Shown here in pieces: positions 1 to 14,700 of a stretch of 64,000 nucleotides of DNA (within the stretch, counting starts at the first letter, position 1; each line of letters starts with the position of its first letter). The position numbers were made by a program, and so were the translations under genes. Source of the DNA: Ustulina deusta (lineage: Eukaryota; Ascomycota; Sordariomycetes; Xylariales; Xylariaceae). The stretch lies in the NCBI GenBank assembly GCA_023159155.1, contig JAJNNX010000001.1, forward strand, positions 2,170,001 through 2,234,000, read 5' to 3'. The notes under the pieces were generated by a model. It worked only from the letters and a program-made list of their open reading frames with translations. It searched no databases and was not told the DNA's origin.

Positions 1-2632
1 CTTGCCTAATATTTAATAGTACTTCTTATTTTTTTGGCTGCTTTATTAAGATTTTAAATATATAGTAATAAAATTTTAAAGTTTATTTTATAAGCTTGTT
101 TTATAACTATTGCTAAGCGTATAGTTTCTTAATTACTACTAGCAATCTTATTATTGCACTTTATAACTTTTATTTTATTGTTATAGTATATTTAGATATA
201 TTAAATATAATATTTAAAAGCTTTCTAGATAGTACTAATATACTTATTATTAGCGTAATAATTCTAAGTATAGCTTAAGTATCGATTAGTAACTAGTATA
301 ACATGCTATAAGTGCTTATTTTTATTAAAAGCGTTAAATTTATAAAAATCAATAATTAATTAAGTATTAACTTTTATAGCTTTTAAGCAAACGTTTTATA
401 CTATTCTGTAGCAAGCTTTAGATTTACTATATACTACGCAGTTTATAGTTCGGATTTTATTATTAAAGTATAAAATAATTACTACTTTTTTTATATAGTT
501 AAACAATTATTTTAAAAGTTTAGTACTTATATATTCTAAACATTAGTACTACTTATAAAAGCTAGCTCAAAATCTAGAACGCTTTATATAAGAGTTTAGT
601 AAGTTTTTTTATATATAGAACGCCTGCTTAATTAGACGTTCTAAAAGATATTTTATAACATATTAGCTATATATTCGGGTTAAAGAACATAGGGGCTTTC
701 CTTATTAATATTTTAAAAGATCAGACTTAAGTTTATTATTTTAATATACGCCTGTTCGGTTTAAAATTTGCAGAGAGACTAGGTTAGTAGTTATGTCTAG
801 GCAAAAAGTAATATTATATAGCTAATATATAACTGTACTTTTTGGGCCCCAAACCTTAATATTAATTTTATTATAGCTATATATATAGATTGCACTATTT
901 TCTACTAATATTATATTATTTAGGTTAGTATTCTTTAAATATATAAAGCAATATACCTAGTTAAATATATAAATAGTTAATCTAAAGTCTACTATAGTTA
1001 AGTTATATAGTTTATATATTTTAGCAAGCTTTTGGTTAGTAGTAAACAAGCTTGCTACTTTTGCTATAGGAGGCTTTAAGAGTTAATTATTCCAAAGATT
1101 ATTTTTTAGAACTTCGAAATTTTTTTTTTTTTTTTTCTATTACTTCTGCGTTTTTTTTACTGCTTGTTTAACGCTTTTTTCATTTGCTATATATATTTTA
1201 GCTACTTTATTAATATTTTAATTAAATTTCTAGCCTTTTAGTTGGAGTTTTATAAATATAAGCTAGTAGCTTGATATATAGTAATAACTATAGTATATAA
1301 TATAGTTCTTTATGTTTAAGTTTTTTTTTTTGGTTTTAGTTCTTATATTAACGCAGGGGCGCTTAATAGAAGTGTTTCTAGAGCTTTTTTTTTAATTATT
1401 TTAGTAGCCTCTGCAACTATTATTAGTTTAGTATTATTAGTAGTTTTTGCAATTTTAACAATTTTGTTTAAAATAATCTTTTTTTTAATTATTTATAGGA
1501 TTATCCGAATTGTTTTGGTTATTAAAAGGTTTAAAGGTATTAAAAGCACCTTTTTTAACAATCCTCCCAGAAATACAGGTTATGCTTAAAATTATAGCTT
1601 TTTAGTATAGTTCAGTAGTAATAGTCTAGTATTATAAAGTATTATTTATAATAATATTACAATAAATATTTCAAAAAAAAATAACTTAAGCTAGATAAAT
1701 ATTCTATAAAGCTTTTTTTAAGTTAGTAATAAGCTTAAACAAGTTTATTATTTTAGCGTTTTTTAAATAAGCTTTAAAAACTTTATTAAACTATTTGTTT
1801 GCCTATTTAATTAAATCTTTAATAGGTTTCCTAGCTATAGAATTAATAAAAGCTTTATATTCTAACTTATATCTAAACTTTAAAGCATATTAGGCTACAT
1901 TTCTAAATTCTCTAAAGTTATTATACTACTTATTAATTGTTTGGTCAACTTTTATTTGCGTTAAGCAGTAATTCAAATAGATTATTTTATATATCTATTT
2001 AGCAAGCTTGGTAAGCTTAGTTCAATAGTTAGTATAGTACTTAAAAATAGTTTTATAGCACTATTTAACGTTTTGGTATAGCGCTCTTCCAGTAACTATT
2101 AGTTCTACATATATTGCAGTATTAGAATCAGCAGTTTTAGTAAAAAAAAAATTGCTAATTAGTGGCACGTTTAGTAGCTAAAGCTATAAAGCTTGCTTTT
2201 CTTTTGGAACTATATATTTCTAGAAGTTATAGTTACAAGCGCTAATAATAAAATCTTTTTTTTATAGCAGGAAGTTTTCTAAAAAATTAAACATAATAAT
2301 ATATTATTTAAATATAATAGCAATTTTTATATATTTTTAGCTAAAGATCGCTTATAGTAAAGTATAAGGATTAATAAAACTTTTAATTGTTAGATTTAAT
2401 ATTATAAAGTGTACCGTATATATATCTTTAGATCGCTTTATTTATTATTATTTTTTATAAGTCTTATTTTTTTTTGTGAAGTATTTATTTATAAGCTCGC
2501 TAGTAAGTGTAGCTAGGCTATACTTACTAAGCTACGTTATTAAGCCATAACGCTTATATAACTAAGTGATCCTGCCATTTATGCCTAATTAGCTCTCTTT
2601 ACAACTACTAGCTATGGGCCAAATCTAACAAT
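1..2632. other. A+T-rich RIP-decayed DNA, no gene
   Basis: This stretch is strongly A+T-rich, with stop codons throughout every frame and many TA dinucleotides, the look of RIP-mutated repeats. I see no gene and no tRNA. It does not match the second copy of the element that begins just after it, so it is either an older, more diverged element or a separate insertion cut off by the window edge. A few less mutated words survive, for example near 840-860 and 2560-2630. Confidence 0.75.
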
Positions 2633-3800
2633 AGTTAATATAAAACTTAGTATTTTATTAAGCAGAACTAATATTATTATTTGTTTTTTAGCTTTTTTAG
2701 CTTTAATTATAAAAAGCTTAGCTATTTTTTTTTATAAAATATTAGTTATTATATTTTTTTATTTTAGTTAATATTAAAAAATAATATTAAAGTTTAATAA
2801 AAAGTTAACTTAGTATACTTATTATATTAATAAAATCTATTTATTTAAAAAATATAATAAAACTTAATAATTAGTTATTATAAAAAATTTAGTTTTAAAA
2901 AGCTTTAAATAATAATATTTTAAAGTTTATATTATTATTAGAAGTTTATAATCTTAAATTAAGTAAACTTATTTGGTTAATATTATTGTTTTAAAAAAAT
3001 ATTTTATAAGTTTTTAGGTTATATTTTTTTATTACTACTAAATATTTTTTTTTATTATATTACGTAAAATATTTATTTTTATTTGTATTAGTTAGCCGGG
3101 CCTAAAAAAAACTAAAACAAATATTTTATATACTAATAGTTTTATATGTTCGAAAGTTTATTTTTGTTCTAGTCCTATTATAAATAGCTTATTTTTTTTT
3201 AATAGTTAATTTAAAAAAGTAGTAATTTTATTAGTATAGTAAATAAATATATAAACATAATTATAAAACTTAAAAAATAACTAAATTAATTTAATATTTT
3301 TAAAATTATTAAAATTTTAATTTAAAATTGCTTAGATTTTTATAAAATTAATTCTAATTTTTATTCTAGTTTTTATAACTATTTTTAAATAATTAATAAT
3401 AAATATATTAAAACAAAACTTTTTAATATTTTTTTTATATTTAGTTTAATATAAACAATAGATTATTTTTTTATAATAGATCTAATATTATTTTTTAGTT
3501 TTAAAATAAATTAAAATATTATTTATATAAATACTTGCAAACTTATTTAAAAGTTTTTAAATTTATATATTAATAAAAGCTTATTACTAGGTAGGTTCTA
3601 TTTTTAAACCAAATAATAAAACTTTTTATTAAAATATTTTTTTATAAATTTAAAAAAAAATAAAATAGTATAATTTTATAGTTAATAATAATTAATAAAA
3701 AGTTTTAATAATATTTAGTTTTATAAAATAAATAGTATTATAATAATTAAATATAATATTACTAATATTTAAAATTAATATAATTTAATTTTTTAAATAT

Positions 3801-3856
3801 AACATAGAACACAAGCTAATTGCCAACACAAGTTAATTGCTAACTTTTTCGCACCT
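3801..3856 (+). repeat. Left terminal inverted repeat of the nested DNA transposon
   Basis: It starts AACATAGAACACAAGC and is matched by the reverse complement of 5607-5662. Two 17-bp subunits lie side by side within it. Confidence 0.85.
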
Positions 3857-5606
3857 TTGTATATACAAGTTAAATAATTCAACTATAACACAAAAAATCA
3901 ATTAGATCTAATTAGAAATATTATTACTAAATGTTTCTATAGCATTTTGATAAGTACGCGAGTTATACTTAGGTTTGCTGCATATTCTATATTATTATAT
4001 ATGCAATATACCCCTTTTTATACAATAACTACTTTGCTGCACTTTTTTTATTATTTATTTTTTAATAGTTTGTTTGGTTTTAAAATTTTGTTCTTTTTAT
4101 ATAGTAAGTAACCCTTTATTTTATATATGTTTTTTTTTTGTATAGCAGTATTAACTAAGCATTTTATTTACTATCCAAAATTTGGCAATTTTTCTTTTTC
4201 ATAATATAATTTTATATATAAGCAGTGTTATATTTTTTATAATATAATTAATAATATTTAAAATAGTACTTAGTAAGCTACTTTAATATTATATAACCTT
4301 ATTTTTAATATATTTAGCTTATAATTATATATTAGTTATATTATATAAAGTTTTTAATTACTAAAAAACTAAAAATCTATTAAATAATCTAAGAAATATT
4401 TTAGTTAATAATTAGATTTTGAGCTAAAAAAATATATATTTTAGATTATATAGTACTAATCTAATACTTTTAAAACTTTTTTAAATATTAGATTTTATTA
4501 TAAAAGCTTTATATATTTTATAAAACATAACAAAAAAATCCTTTTTAATAATATAAATAATATATGTTTATATTAAATTATTGATTTTTTTTATATATAA
4601 ATATTTTAATAAGCTAAAATAACTAATATTAAAAAGTTAAAGTTAATATAACAAATAAATAAGCATATAAAAAGTAATAATATTATAGTTTTTATAATAT
4701 AGTTTAAAATTAATTAAATAATAGCTTTTATAATTATTAAAAATTAATAAGCAATAAATATTTTTTATATAACTAGCTATATATAAATTAAAATAATTAA
4801 TCTAATTTAAACTTTGTTTATTTATTATTTAGCTATTTTTTATAACTATAATTCTTTAGTTATATAATAGTTAGCTATTAATATATTAAAACAAAAAGTA
4901 AGTTTTGCTTACTAAAATAATATATAGCAGAATTATATAGTTATACAAACTAATATTTTAAATAATAATTAACTATTTGCAATTATTTAGCTAAATAACT
5001 TTTAGTTATTTGTGCTAGTTAAATATTGTTATAACTATTTTAAATAAAATTTAGCTTATTATAAAGCTTATTTTATTAAAGTTATAAATATTTTTTTTTA
5101 AAATATTATATTTAGTTATTATATTTTATATAAGCTTAAACTATTTATTATATATAATAAGATTTTTATAAAAAATTTGCTAGTAATTAATTTTTTAATT
5201 AAAACATATTTTAAACATAAAATATTATTATATAAAGTTTAAAGCCTAGTTAATACTAACTTTAGGCGTATTATATTTATATAGCAGTTAATTAGTAATA
5301 TTTTTAATACTACTTATTTAAAATAAAAAAAATTGCAAAACTAAATCTATAATATATTATATAATAATATTTTTTTTAAGTTTAGTTAATTTTTAACGTT
5401 ATATAATAGATATTTGTTAGGTTTGTTTGCTAGCGTACTAATTGCAAAAAGTTGTATAAAAAACATTATAGATTTGTGCTGCACAATTAATAATTAATTT
5501 TTTGTTGCAATTAAGAGCTTTTAATACAAGCTGCAAATCTGTTTTGTTCCAAAAAAGTGCTATTGTTATTGGTTATAAAAATGGTAATTAAAAAAAGAAC
5601 GTACGA

Positions 5607-5662
5607 AAGTGCAAAAAAGTTGGCAATTGACTTGTGTTAGCAATTAGCTTGTGTCCTATGTT
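5607..5662 (-). repeat. Right terminal inverted repeat of the nested DNA transposon
   Basis: Its reverse complement begins AACATAGGACACAAGC and follows the left TIR for about 56 bp with a few transition differences. Confidence 0.85.
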
Positions 5663-8502
5663 ATATTTTTTTATTAATAATTAATTATAAATTTATATTT
5701 AATTAATTTAAGTTTAAATATAAATAAAATAAAAGTAATATTTAAGTTTATATTTTATTTAATAAAATTTATAACTAATAGTTTATTTATAAACTTTTTT
5801 TTAAATAAAATAAATTATATAAATATTTAATATTAATAAAGCTTAAAAATATTTTTTTTATTATTAAGTTTTAATATTATATTAAATCCTAATTATAATA
5901 ATAGCAAAGTTTTAGATTTTTTTTTAAAAAAAAATTCTTTTAGGTATAATAACTAAAAAAATAAAAAGCTTTATATTAACTTTATATATTTAAAGTCTTT
6001 TTTTTTTTAAAATAGGATCGGTTTATTATTAAAAGTTTTTTATAAAACTATTTAATTAATTTAAGTTTATTTTTTTTATAAAATATTAATTATTTTTAAG
6101 TTTTTTTTAAGTAGTTTAATATAATTATTTTTAATTATTACAACCTTAATTATAATAAACTTTTTTAAAAAAATTTTAACTAATTATTTTTATTTATTTT
6201 AATAAAAATAATTCTAAAAGTTTTATATAATTTTTTTAATAGCAGCTTAGTTTTTTTTTTTTTTTAAAAATTACTATATAGACCCTTTTTATTTTAGGTT
6301 TAAAAGTCCTAAGTTTTTTTTTGTTTTTTTAGTTTTAGTTATTTTTAAAATAATTATTTTGTTTTTAAAAAGTTGTTTTAATATTTAATAGTATTTTTTT
6401 AATACTTAATTATATTAATTAGTATTTTTTTATATTTTTAAGTTTATATTTTATTATTTATAACTAAAAAGTTTAATTATAATTATTAGTAAAAATTAAA
6501 CTAATAAAAATAGATTATTTAGCTAAATTAATTATTATTTTTAAGTTTTTATTAAAATATTTTATTTTATTAATTATTTAATACTAATAATAATATTATT
6601 ACTAAAATTAATAATTTAAAATGTTTAATTTTTAAATTATTAATTATTAATTTTTATAATATATATTAAATATTTATAAACTTTGCTAACTATTTTATTT
6701 TAATAATTATAAAACTTTTAAAGTTTAATTAAATAAACTATTTTTATTTTTAATTATTATTTAATTTATTATATAAATTTATAGCTAATTATTAAAAAAG
6801 TATAAGCTTTAATATTATATAAAACTAAAGTTTTTATTTTAATACTATTAATTTATAATTAAATAAATATTTTAAAAATAATTAATTTGTTTTAGTTATA
6901 TATTTTAGCTAAAATAAATAAAAAAACTAATAAAAAGATTTCTATTAATTTTATTTGTTTTTTAAGTTAGATAAACTATTAAAGCTATTTTTATTATAAA
7001 CTTTTTTTATTAGTTAAAGCAGTCAATTAATAGATATTTTTTATTATTATAAATAAAACAAATTTTATTATTCCAATAGGCTTTTTTTTTTTTACGGTTA
7101 GCGCTTATTCTAATTATTTTAAAATAAATATTTTAGAATTTTTAAGGTTAGCTAAAAGTTAGTAAGCTAGTTTGCTAAAAATTTAATTATTTAAGTTAGA
7201 TTTTTGTTTAGTTAAACTAATAAGTTTAGTTTATTAATAATTTTTATAAGCTTGCTTAATATTATATATTAATTTAATAATTTTATTTATAAATAATTTA
7301 TAAAAAATATTTAAATTTATAAAAACTTTATATAAATTTTTTTTTAAGTTTATATAAAAATAGTTTTATAATTTATATTTTTATTATAATTTAGCAAATT
7401 AATACTTTTAAGCTAAACTATTAAATATAAAAATAAATTTATTAATATTTTTATTAGCTTTATATATATAAATTTAAAATATTTTATAAATAGTAATTAT
7501 TTAGTTAAAATTATAATAAACTATTAATAAAACTTAAATTATTTTAATAATATTACTAAATAGTTTTTTAATTAAATAAAAATATATTTTTATTAATTTT
7601 TTAGTATATTTTTTTAATTAGTTTATAATATACTAAAGTTAGCTATTTTTAGTTTAGAACGTAGTAATATTTTTATTTAGCTTTTTTGTTAGTTTATAAA
7701 CCTAATTATTAAATAGGGCTTTATTTTCTGCAAACTTACTAGAATTAGTTTTTTATACTTTAGCTTTTTTGGTATAAGTAAGGTTTAAAGTATTAAAAAA
7801 TAAACTAATAAATTAAAAAGCAAATAGGGCAGCAAAACTAAAAAGTTTAAAATTAGTACTTTTAAATATGCTTTTTACTATTAAATCGCGGTTATTTTTT
7901 AAAAATACTAGGGTAGGCGTATTAGGCAATTAGTGTTCTATTTTTTTTATTTATTAAAGAAGTTCTACTAGAACTAACGCAGGGTTATAGGCCTATATAG
8001 CTGCAATATTTACTAACATATTTCTAAATATATTACTTATTTTAGGTTGTTCTGGTTTAGATTTTGCTTTTTTAAGTTTTAAATTTTTGTTTTTTTTAGA
8101 TTTTTTTTTAAGTATTAGTTCGCTTAAAACGTTTATAAAAAAATCTAATACTTAATTTTCCTTTTTTTTTATAAAAAAAAGGATTTTAAAATTATTTAAT
8201 AATAAAAAACTAGCTATACTTAAAAATTAAAGTTGTTTTAATTATTTAAAAACTAGAAATAAAATAAAAGTATTTAAAATTAAGTTTTTTATAAATTATT
8301 AACTTTTAAGTAATATAAAAATTAAAAGTCTTATTAAAGTTATATTAAAGTTAGATTTATATTATAAAATATATAATCTTTTATATTAAGCATATAACTA
8401 AAAAAAAAAGTTTATTTATATTTTATTCATTATAACAAAATAAAAAATATATATTTATTAAATATTTATTAGCAAATAATTAGTAAACTTAAAATAGTAG
8501 TA

Positions 8503-8732
8503 CGATTAATTAAATAAAGTTTTTATAGCTAGTTTATTAATACGATAAATAAAGATTTTAAGCTAAAAAAAAAAAAAAAAAAAAAAAAGTTAGAGTTTAT
8601 AAGGTAAATAAATATAAACTCTATATATATAGCTGCAAAGTTATAGGTTGGTCCGTGCGTAGACTTTCTATTTTATTGCTATATAGGTCTAGAGTTCTTA
8701 CAGGTCTTGCTAAAACTGTACTAACCGTTATA
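8503..8732. repeat. Terminal repeat (LTR) at the right end of copy A
   Basis: This is one of three copies of a roughly 235-bp repeat (the others are at 8953-9192 and 22079-22316). It begins CGATTAATTAAATAAAG, where the copy at 22079 begins TGATTAG, contains a long A-tract near 8566-8588, and ends in GTTATA. The original termini were probably TG...CA before RIP. Confidence 0.75.
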
Positions 8733-8952
8733 TTTTTTATAAAAGCTAGCAAAATTTTTAATTAAAAAACTAAAAAAATTATAATTTTAAAAGTATATAT
8801 TAAATTATTAAAAGCTAAACTAACTAAAAAGATTATATTAAAACATAAGTTAATTAAATTGCTACTTAATTATTGTTTTATTTATATAACCTATATATAG
8901 CAAGTTAAGCAAAAATTATAAAAGTAAATATTATATATAAATAAAGATGTCA

Positions 8953-9192
8953 TAATTAGTTAAGTAAAGCTTTTATAGCTAGTTTATTAATACTATAAAC
9001 AAAAACTCTAAGCTAAAAAAAAAAAAAAAAAAAAAAAAAAAGTTAGAGTTTATAAAATAAATAGATATAAACTTTGTATATATAGCTATAGAGTTAAGTT
9101 AGTCCATATATAAACTTTTTATTTTATTGCTATATAGGTTTAAAGTTCTTATAGATTTTATTAAAACTATATAAACTATACTAATTATTATA
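8953..9192. repeat. Left LTR of copy B
   Basis: It aligns over its full length with 8503-8732 and 22079-22316, including the internal A-tract (about 9017-9041) and the following GTTAGAGTTTATAA segment. It is the most A+T-shifted of the three copies. Confidence 0.75.
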
Positions 9193-10759
9193 TTACTTTT
9201 ATTTAAAACTAAAAGTTTAAATATAGTTTTAATTCAAAATTACTAATAATATTAGATTTGTATAATTTTTTTATATTATATTGTTTTATTATTGTTTTTG
9301 TAATTGTTTGCAAATTTATTAACTACTATTGCGCGTATTTATTTTTATAACTTTCATAAAATTAATTAAGTTTGATTAATATATTTTTAAAATTTTAAAC
9401 TATATACTAAATATTATTAAGATTATAGCTTTTTTAAGCAACTTAGTATTATAGCTTTTTGTTTTTTTTATATACTTTTAATTATTTGATTTATTTAATT
9501 TCGAATTTTATTTTATTATTAATATTTTTAGCTAAAAGCAATAATTAGATTTATTAAAATAAAAAATTATCGCTTGCTTTTTATAATTAGTTAGTATAAA
9601 ATAAGTTTTTTATTTTATAAAAATTAAATAAATTAAAAATATAGCTAAATTTTTATTTTTTTAAAATCTTAAAAAGTTTAACTAACTAAAAGTTTAATTT
9701 AGTAGTTAGTACTTATATTGCAAAACTTTTTTTTTTTAAAAAAACTTTGTTTTTTATTTTGAAATTTATTAAACGTTTTTTTTTTGTTAGCTTATAATTT
9801 ATATTATTTTTACGCAAAGGTTGCTATATTATATACTATTTTTTAAACGTTCTAGGTTTAGCGGACTAGTTCGAACGTTTATTACTTAGTATTAAAATTT
9901 ATAATAGTTTTATTAATATTTATTATTAAAAAGTTTTATGTTTTAATTTTTATTATTATTTTTAGTAATAATATATTAATTAATAAATATTATCAAAAAT
10001 TATATATAAAGTTTAAAGCAAAAAAATAAATACTTTAATTGTTTTAAGATTTATTAATATAAAAACAGAATTATTAGTCTAATTTTTGATTAGTTAATTT
10101 TATTGCTTTTTAGGTTTAAAAATAATAAGTACTACTAAAGCAGTATTTAATATTTATAAAATTATTAATTATTACTATAAACTTAGAAATAAATAGTCCT
10201 ATATTATTTAATATTTATATATTTAGTATACCTAAAAATTTATATAAACTTTTATAGTATTATATAGCTAGTAATTCTATAATATCTATTTTTTTGCTAA
10301 GTAAAGTTGCAATTAAACAGCTAAACTTGTTTATAAATATTTATATATAGTTATAACCCTATTAGTTAGGTAGCATGTTTTTGCTATTTATTATTATATA
10401 TTGCTATATTATAGCTAATATAAGCAATAAATAAAAAAAGCTAGAAGTTTTGTTTTATAATATTTTGTTTTTTTTATAGTTATAACAATTATATATATAT
10501 TATTTATAATTATATTTTAAATAAAACTAATAATATTTTTGTTTTAATATTTTGATTATTTTATATTAATTTTAATATATAATAATTAGAAATATATAAA
10601 CTTTTGAAATTAAAGCTATATAAAAAAAAAAAATTCTATCTAAAATAACCTTAAATATATATAGCTTTTTGTTTTTATTTTTTAGATTTTATAGCTTGTT
10701 TTTTTGTTTAATTAGGTTTATTAAGTTAGTTTTTTAAAAAATATTAAATAAAAAGTTTA
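9193..10759. other. A+T-rich interior of copy B, no gene
   Basis: RIP-like A+T-rich sequence without an open frame. It should be the 5' internal part of copy B, but it finds no partner in copy A. Confidence 0.55.
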
Positions 10760-10902
10760 TAATTAATATAAAATTTAATATTTTGTTAAGCAGAACTAAT
10801 ATTATTATTTGTTTTTTAATTTTTTTAGTTTTAATTATAAAAAGTTTAGCTATTTTTTTTAATAAAGCATTAGTTATTATATTTTTTTATTTTAGTTAAT
10901 AT

Positions 10903-11180
10903 TGAATGGGCTGTATATAATATATTGTATATAAAACAAATAACGCGCGTGGACAGAATATAATATATTATACTATATTATCTAAAAAAAAAAAAAAAAA
11001 AAAGAATATTTATACAAAGCATAAGTTTTTTATATTTATATAAAAGTTTATGCTATTATATAAGCTAATATAATAAAAAGGAAATAAGGTCCCTTTTGTC
11101 TAGCTGAGGTCCAGCTAGCATTTATATAATAGCTAAGCGTGAATTTATATTTTATGCAAGTTATACAATAAAGTTATAAC
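10903..11180. repeat. 5' LTR of element C
   Basis: 278 bp with the same length as its partner at 17871-18148. It contains a poly-A run near 10985-11003 and a GC-richer island (AAATAAGGTCCCTTTTGTC region). Differences from the right LTR are nearly all transitions. Confidence 0.8.
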
Positions 11181-11704
11181 TGCTTATTGTATAAAAAAAA
11201 TAAAAGAAATAATTATATAACTGCCTAAATATATATATAAAAGTTTAACTATTAGAAAGGTAACTAGGTTAGCAATCTGGTTTATATGTATAGCTACTAG
11301 ATTAATAGATTATTTTTTTTTAATAAAGTTATATAATAATATTGCAAAGCTACTATTTTGGCTATATAGTTAGTTAAAAACTATAAGCTAAATATTATTT
11401 AATAATTATTTAAATTAAAGCTAAATATTTGTTTTTGCTTTATGTAACAGCAAGGTTTGTGATTAGCTAGCTTGTCCGGTTGGTAGGCCTTATATGGGCA
11501 ATTGCTAATTAAAAGCTTTTAAGGTTGCTTATGTTTGGTTAATTAGGCAGGTCATTCGTACAAAAAAAAATTAACTAATTAAAAGTTAGGTTAGCTTATA
11601 TATAGAAGGACTTATATATAAAAAAGTGCTTGAGTTTTCTATTATTTTCTGTTTTTTTGTTATTTTTTAAAATTTTTTGTTTTATATATCTGTTTGTCCT
11701 TATA

Positions 11705-11708
<4 letters not shown>

Positions 11709-11740
<32 letters not shown>
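11709..11740. repeat. (AT)n microsatellite in element C
   Basis: About 16 uninterrupted AT units. Confidence 0.9.
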
Positions 11741-11747
<7 letters not shown>

Positions 11748-14700
11748 ATAGATACTATCTAGTTTTTTAGCAATAGTGGTTATATACTAAGAATTATTAG
11801 CTAGAATAGCAACTATTATATAGTATTACTGCTAATAAACAATCCTAATAATTGTTAGTTTATTATAGCGCTATATATTAATATATATATTTGTTTTTTT
11901 GTTATATATATATTTGTTTTAATATATTGCTAATATTTTTTATTTTTTATATATAAACTAATAAAGCTTAGGTTGTTGCTATGCTATTAGTTAATATATA
12001 AATCTGGGTGCTTACTAATATGCCTTTTATATATTTAATTATGCTTATTTTCTATTAAAAGAGTTATTTTTGTATAGTTTCTATCTAGTTACGTAGTACT
12101 ACTATTGCTACATATATAAAAAATGCTTGTGTAGTACGCAGTAGTTACCTGTTCTATAGCTGTTGCTAGATTGTTAGGTTTTAAGGTAATACTTATGTAG
12201 CGTATGTTTGGCGTTTGTATAGCGCTTGGTATAATTATTACGTTTAAAAGGAAGGGGGTAAATTAGTTATATAATAAAGAAAATAGGAAAAGAAAAAATA
12301 GAAAGAAGTAGTATTTATGTTTGTTTTTCTTTTTAGAATTAATTTATTATATATTGCTTTTATACTTCTGACTCTTTTTTTTTTATGAATACTATAGTTA
12401 TATATAATTTTTTATATTTTATTAACAAATGTTTTTATTTATATAGTTAACTTGTTTATTAATACAAAGGTTTTTAAAGCTTGGTTTAATATCTTTTTTA
12501 TAAATATATTAACTAGATTATTTTTATTATTAATCTATTATACTTTAGAAATTTTTTATTTTTTATATGATTTTTTTAATAATATAATATTAATTATTAA
12601 GTATTTTTTTTATATAGTGCCGAGCTTAATAAAATAATTATATAATAATTTTGAATTAGAATATAAAATAGTTAAAATTAGGGGTAGTTGTAGTATAGTT
12701 ATAATTTTTAAAAATGTTATATAAAAGGCAATAGTACTATTAAAACTATTAATTATGCTATATAATTTATTTATAAGTATATTTTTTATTATTTTTTTAT
12801 ATTTGCTTAAATTCTAGTATATAATATTTCTTTTAATTTTAAAGCTTAAATTTTTTTTATATAATGTTTAGTCTTTAGTATAATTATAAATCTAAATTAA
12901 AAGGTTATATTTATATTGTTTATAAATAACCTATTTATAAAAATAAATAGCTTTATATAATATAGGTTTATTAATATAAAGGTCAAGCTATAATCCTTAT
13001 TATTTATTTGCTACTAGATTTTTTAGTTTAAATTTTTAATATTATATAGCTTAAGATATATAATTTAAGTAGCTATATATAGGTTGTACGCTGCTTTGGG
13101 CTAGTAAATATTATTAATATATATATTTTTTGTTTGTTATAAAACGTATTATTATATAAAATCAGTTGTATAAAAGTTAATCTAGTTTAGTTGGTTTGTT
13201 TGGCTTTTCTAAATTAAAATAATATTTTTTTTAAACAAAAATATAATTTGTTTATTATTAAACTCTATAAAGTAACCTAGCTAAAGTATTTTTTTTAGTT
13301 TTATATAAAACTTGGCTTGCTATAATTTATATTCTTTTTTTTTAAAAAGCCTAGTAATATAAAATTAAACATATTATTTGTTTATAATCTAGTAATATTA
13401 AAATTATCCAAAGATTTTTTAGTAAAGAGTAGGCATAAGTTATATATAAAAATAATTATACTAAGCTTTTTATAATAGTACTAATAGTATATTTTAAACT
13501 AATATAGACTTGATTTAGCAAGTTTATATAATAGTTATATAATTTATAAAATTATTTTATTAAAATATTTTAATTTTAGTTCGGATAGTAGTTATATAAA
13601 GATTTTTTTGGCTAATTTGTTTTTTAATTGTATATATGCTTACGTAATATTTTAAAGTTTGCTTAAAACATTAAAATTATAAATTAGAGAAAGTTCTAGT
13701 ATAAGTAGCAGTTTTTGGTTTATTTGCTGGATTATTAGCAATTAAATAAGCATTATTTCTTTTTTAATATTATTATAGCTTTATATAATAAGTCGGAACT
13801 TTTTGTATAGCTTAGTTGTTTTTTTTTTAATTTTTTGTATAAGCTAGGATTTAAAAATATAAATATTGCTATGTTTTGTTAGATTATATTTTATAAATTA
13901 GAATATATTTTATATAATAAAATTATTAATTTTAGTAGCGTTAGATTTTTTAAATAGGGCTCTAGATATATTAATAATGCTATTTTTACGTAGCTTAATA
14001 GTTAGAGCATAGTTTTATTTTTCTTTAAAAGTTAGGAATAATTAACTAATTTATTATATAAAGGTTATATAAAATATTACAACTTTTAGGGGTTATTTAT
14101 GTTTTTTTTATATAATAAAGGCTTAAAAGGGTTATATTTTGTTTTTTTTTTAATATGTTTGTTTGGAATATTTTTTTTAGTTATATAGTAATAAAGCTTA
14201 ATTTATATTTAACAGAAATATATTAGGCTATTTATTAAATTAATAATTATATTAGGGTTCTTAATTAATTTAATTTTATATAGTCTATTTTAGCTTTCTT
14301 TTTTTTACTATATTATTATTTTGCTATATAGAAGCAATAAAAATATATTATATAAGGCTGGCCTATTATACTAATTAATTGTACGGTTGATTTTAACTTT
14401 TGCTTTTTTATTATATAATATTTTTATAGCTTTTTTAATTGCTTTAGCTCTTTATATAATATTAAATAAAAGGGGTAAGTTCTAATTAATTTTAAAATAA
14501 GCTTTAAAGATAAAAAGGGTTAGTATAAAGCTGTTTAGCTTAGTAATATTGTTTAAAGTTTTAATTATTATTTAAAAAATTAACTTATTTTTTATATAAT
14601 TATTAATTTTAGCTTTTAGTATATTATATATATAGCAAAAAAGGCTATATATTTTTTTAATTTTGCTAATTGCTTAGTACGCCTTAATAAGCATTGCATA

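Larger units (their letters stand above)
3801..5662. mobile_element. Nested DNA transposon with 56-bp terminal inverted repeats
   Basis: The ends 3801-3856 and 5607-5662 are inverted repeats with about six mismatches, most of them C/T or G/A. Each TIR contains two tandem copies of a 17-bp unit (ACAAGCTAATTGCCAAC type). Copy B at about 19190-19215 preserves the uninterrupted target, which fixes the insertion limits to within a few A/T bases. The 1.86-kb length would fit a decayed single-ORF transposase element such as a Tc1/mariner or pogo-like one, but no transposase can be read. A target-site duplication cannot be separated from the surrounding ATATAT. Confidence 0.85.
2633..8732. mobile_element. 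Decayed LTR-type element, copy A
   Basis: This copy matches copy B (10760-10902 plus 18168-22316) along its whole length once the DNA transposon at 3801-5662 is removed. The internal distance from the shared start to the end of the terminal repeat is then about 4.1 kb in both copies. The right end carries the same roughly 235-bp terminal repeat as copy B (8503-8732). No left terminal repeat is seen; homology with B simply begins at about 2633. Differences between copies are mainly C/T and G/A, as expected after RIP. No coding capacity remains, so the superfamily cannot be named. Confidence 0.75.
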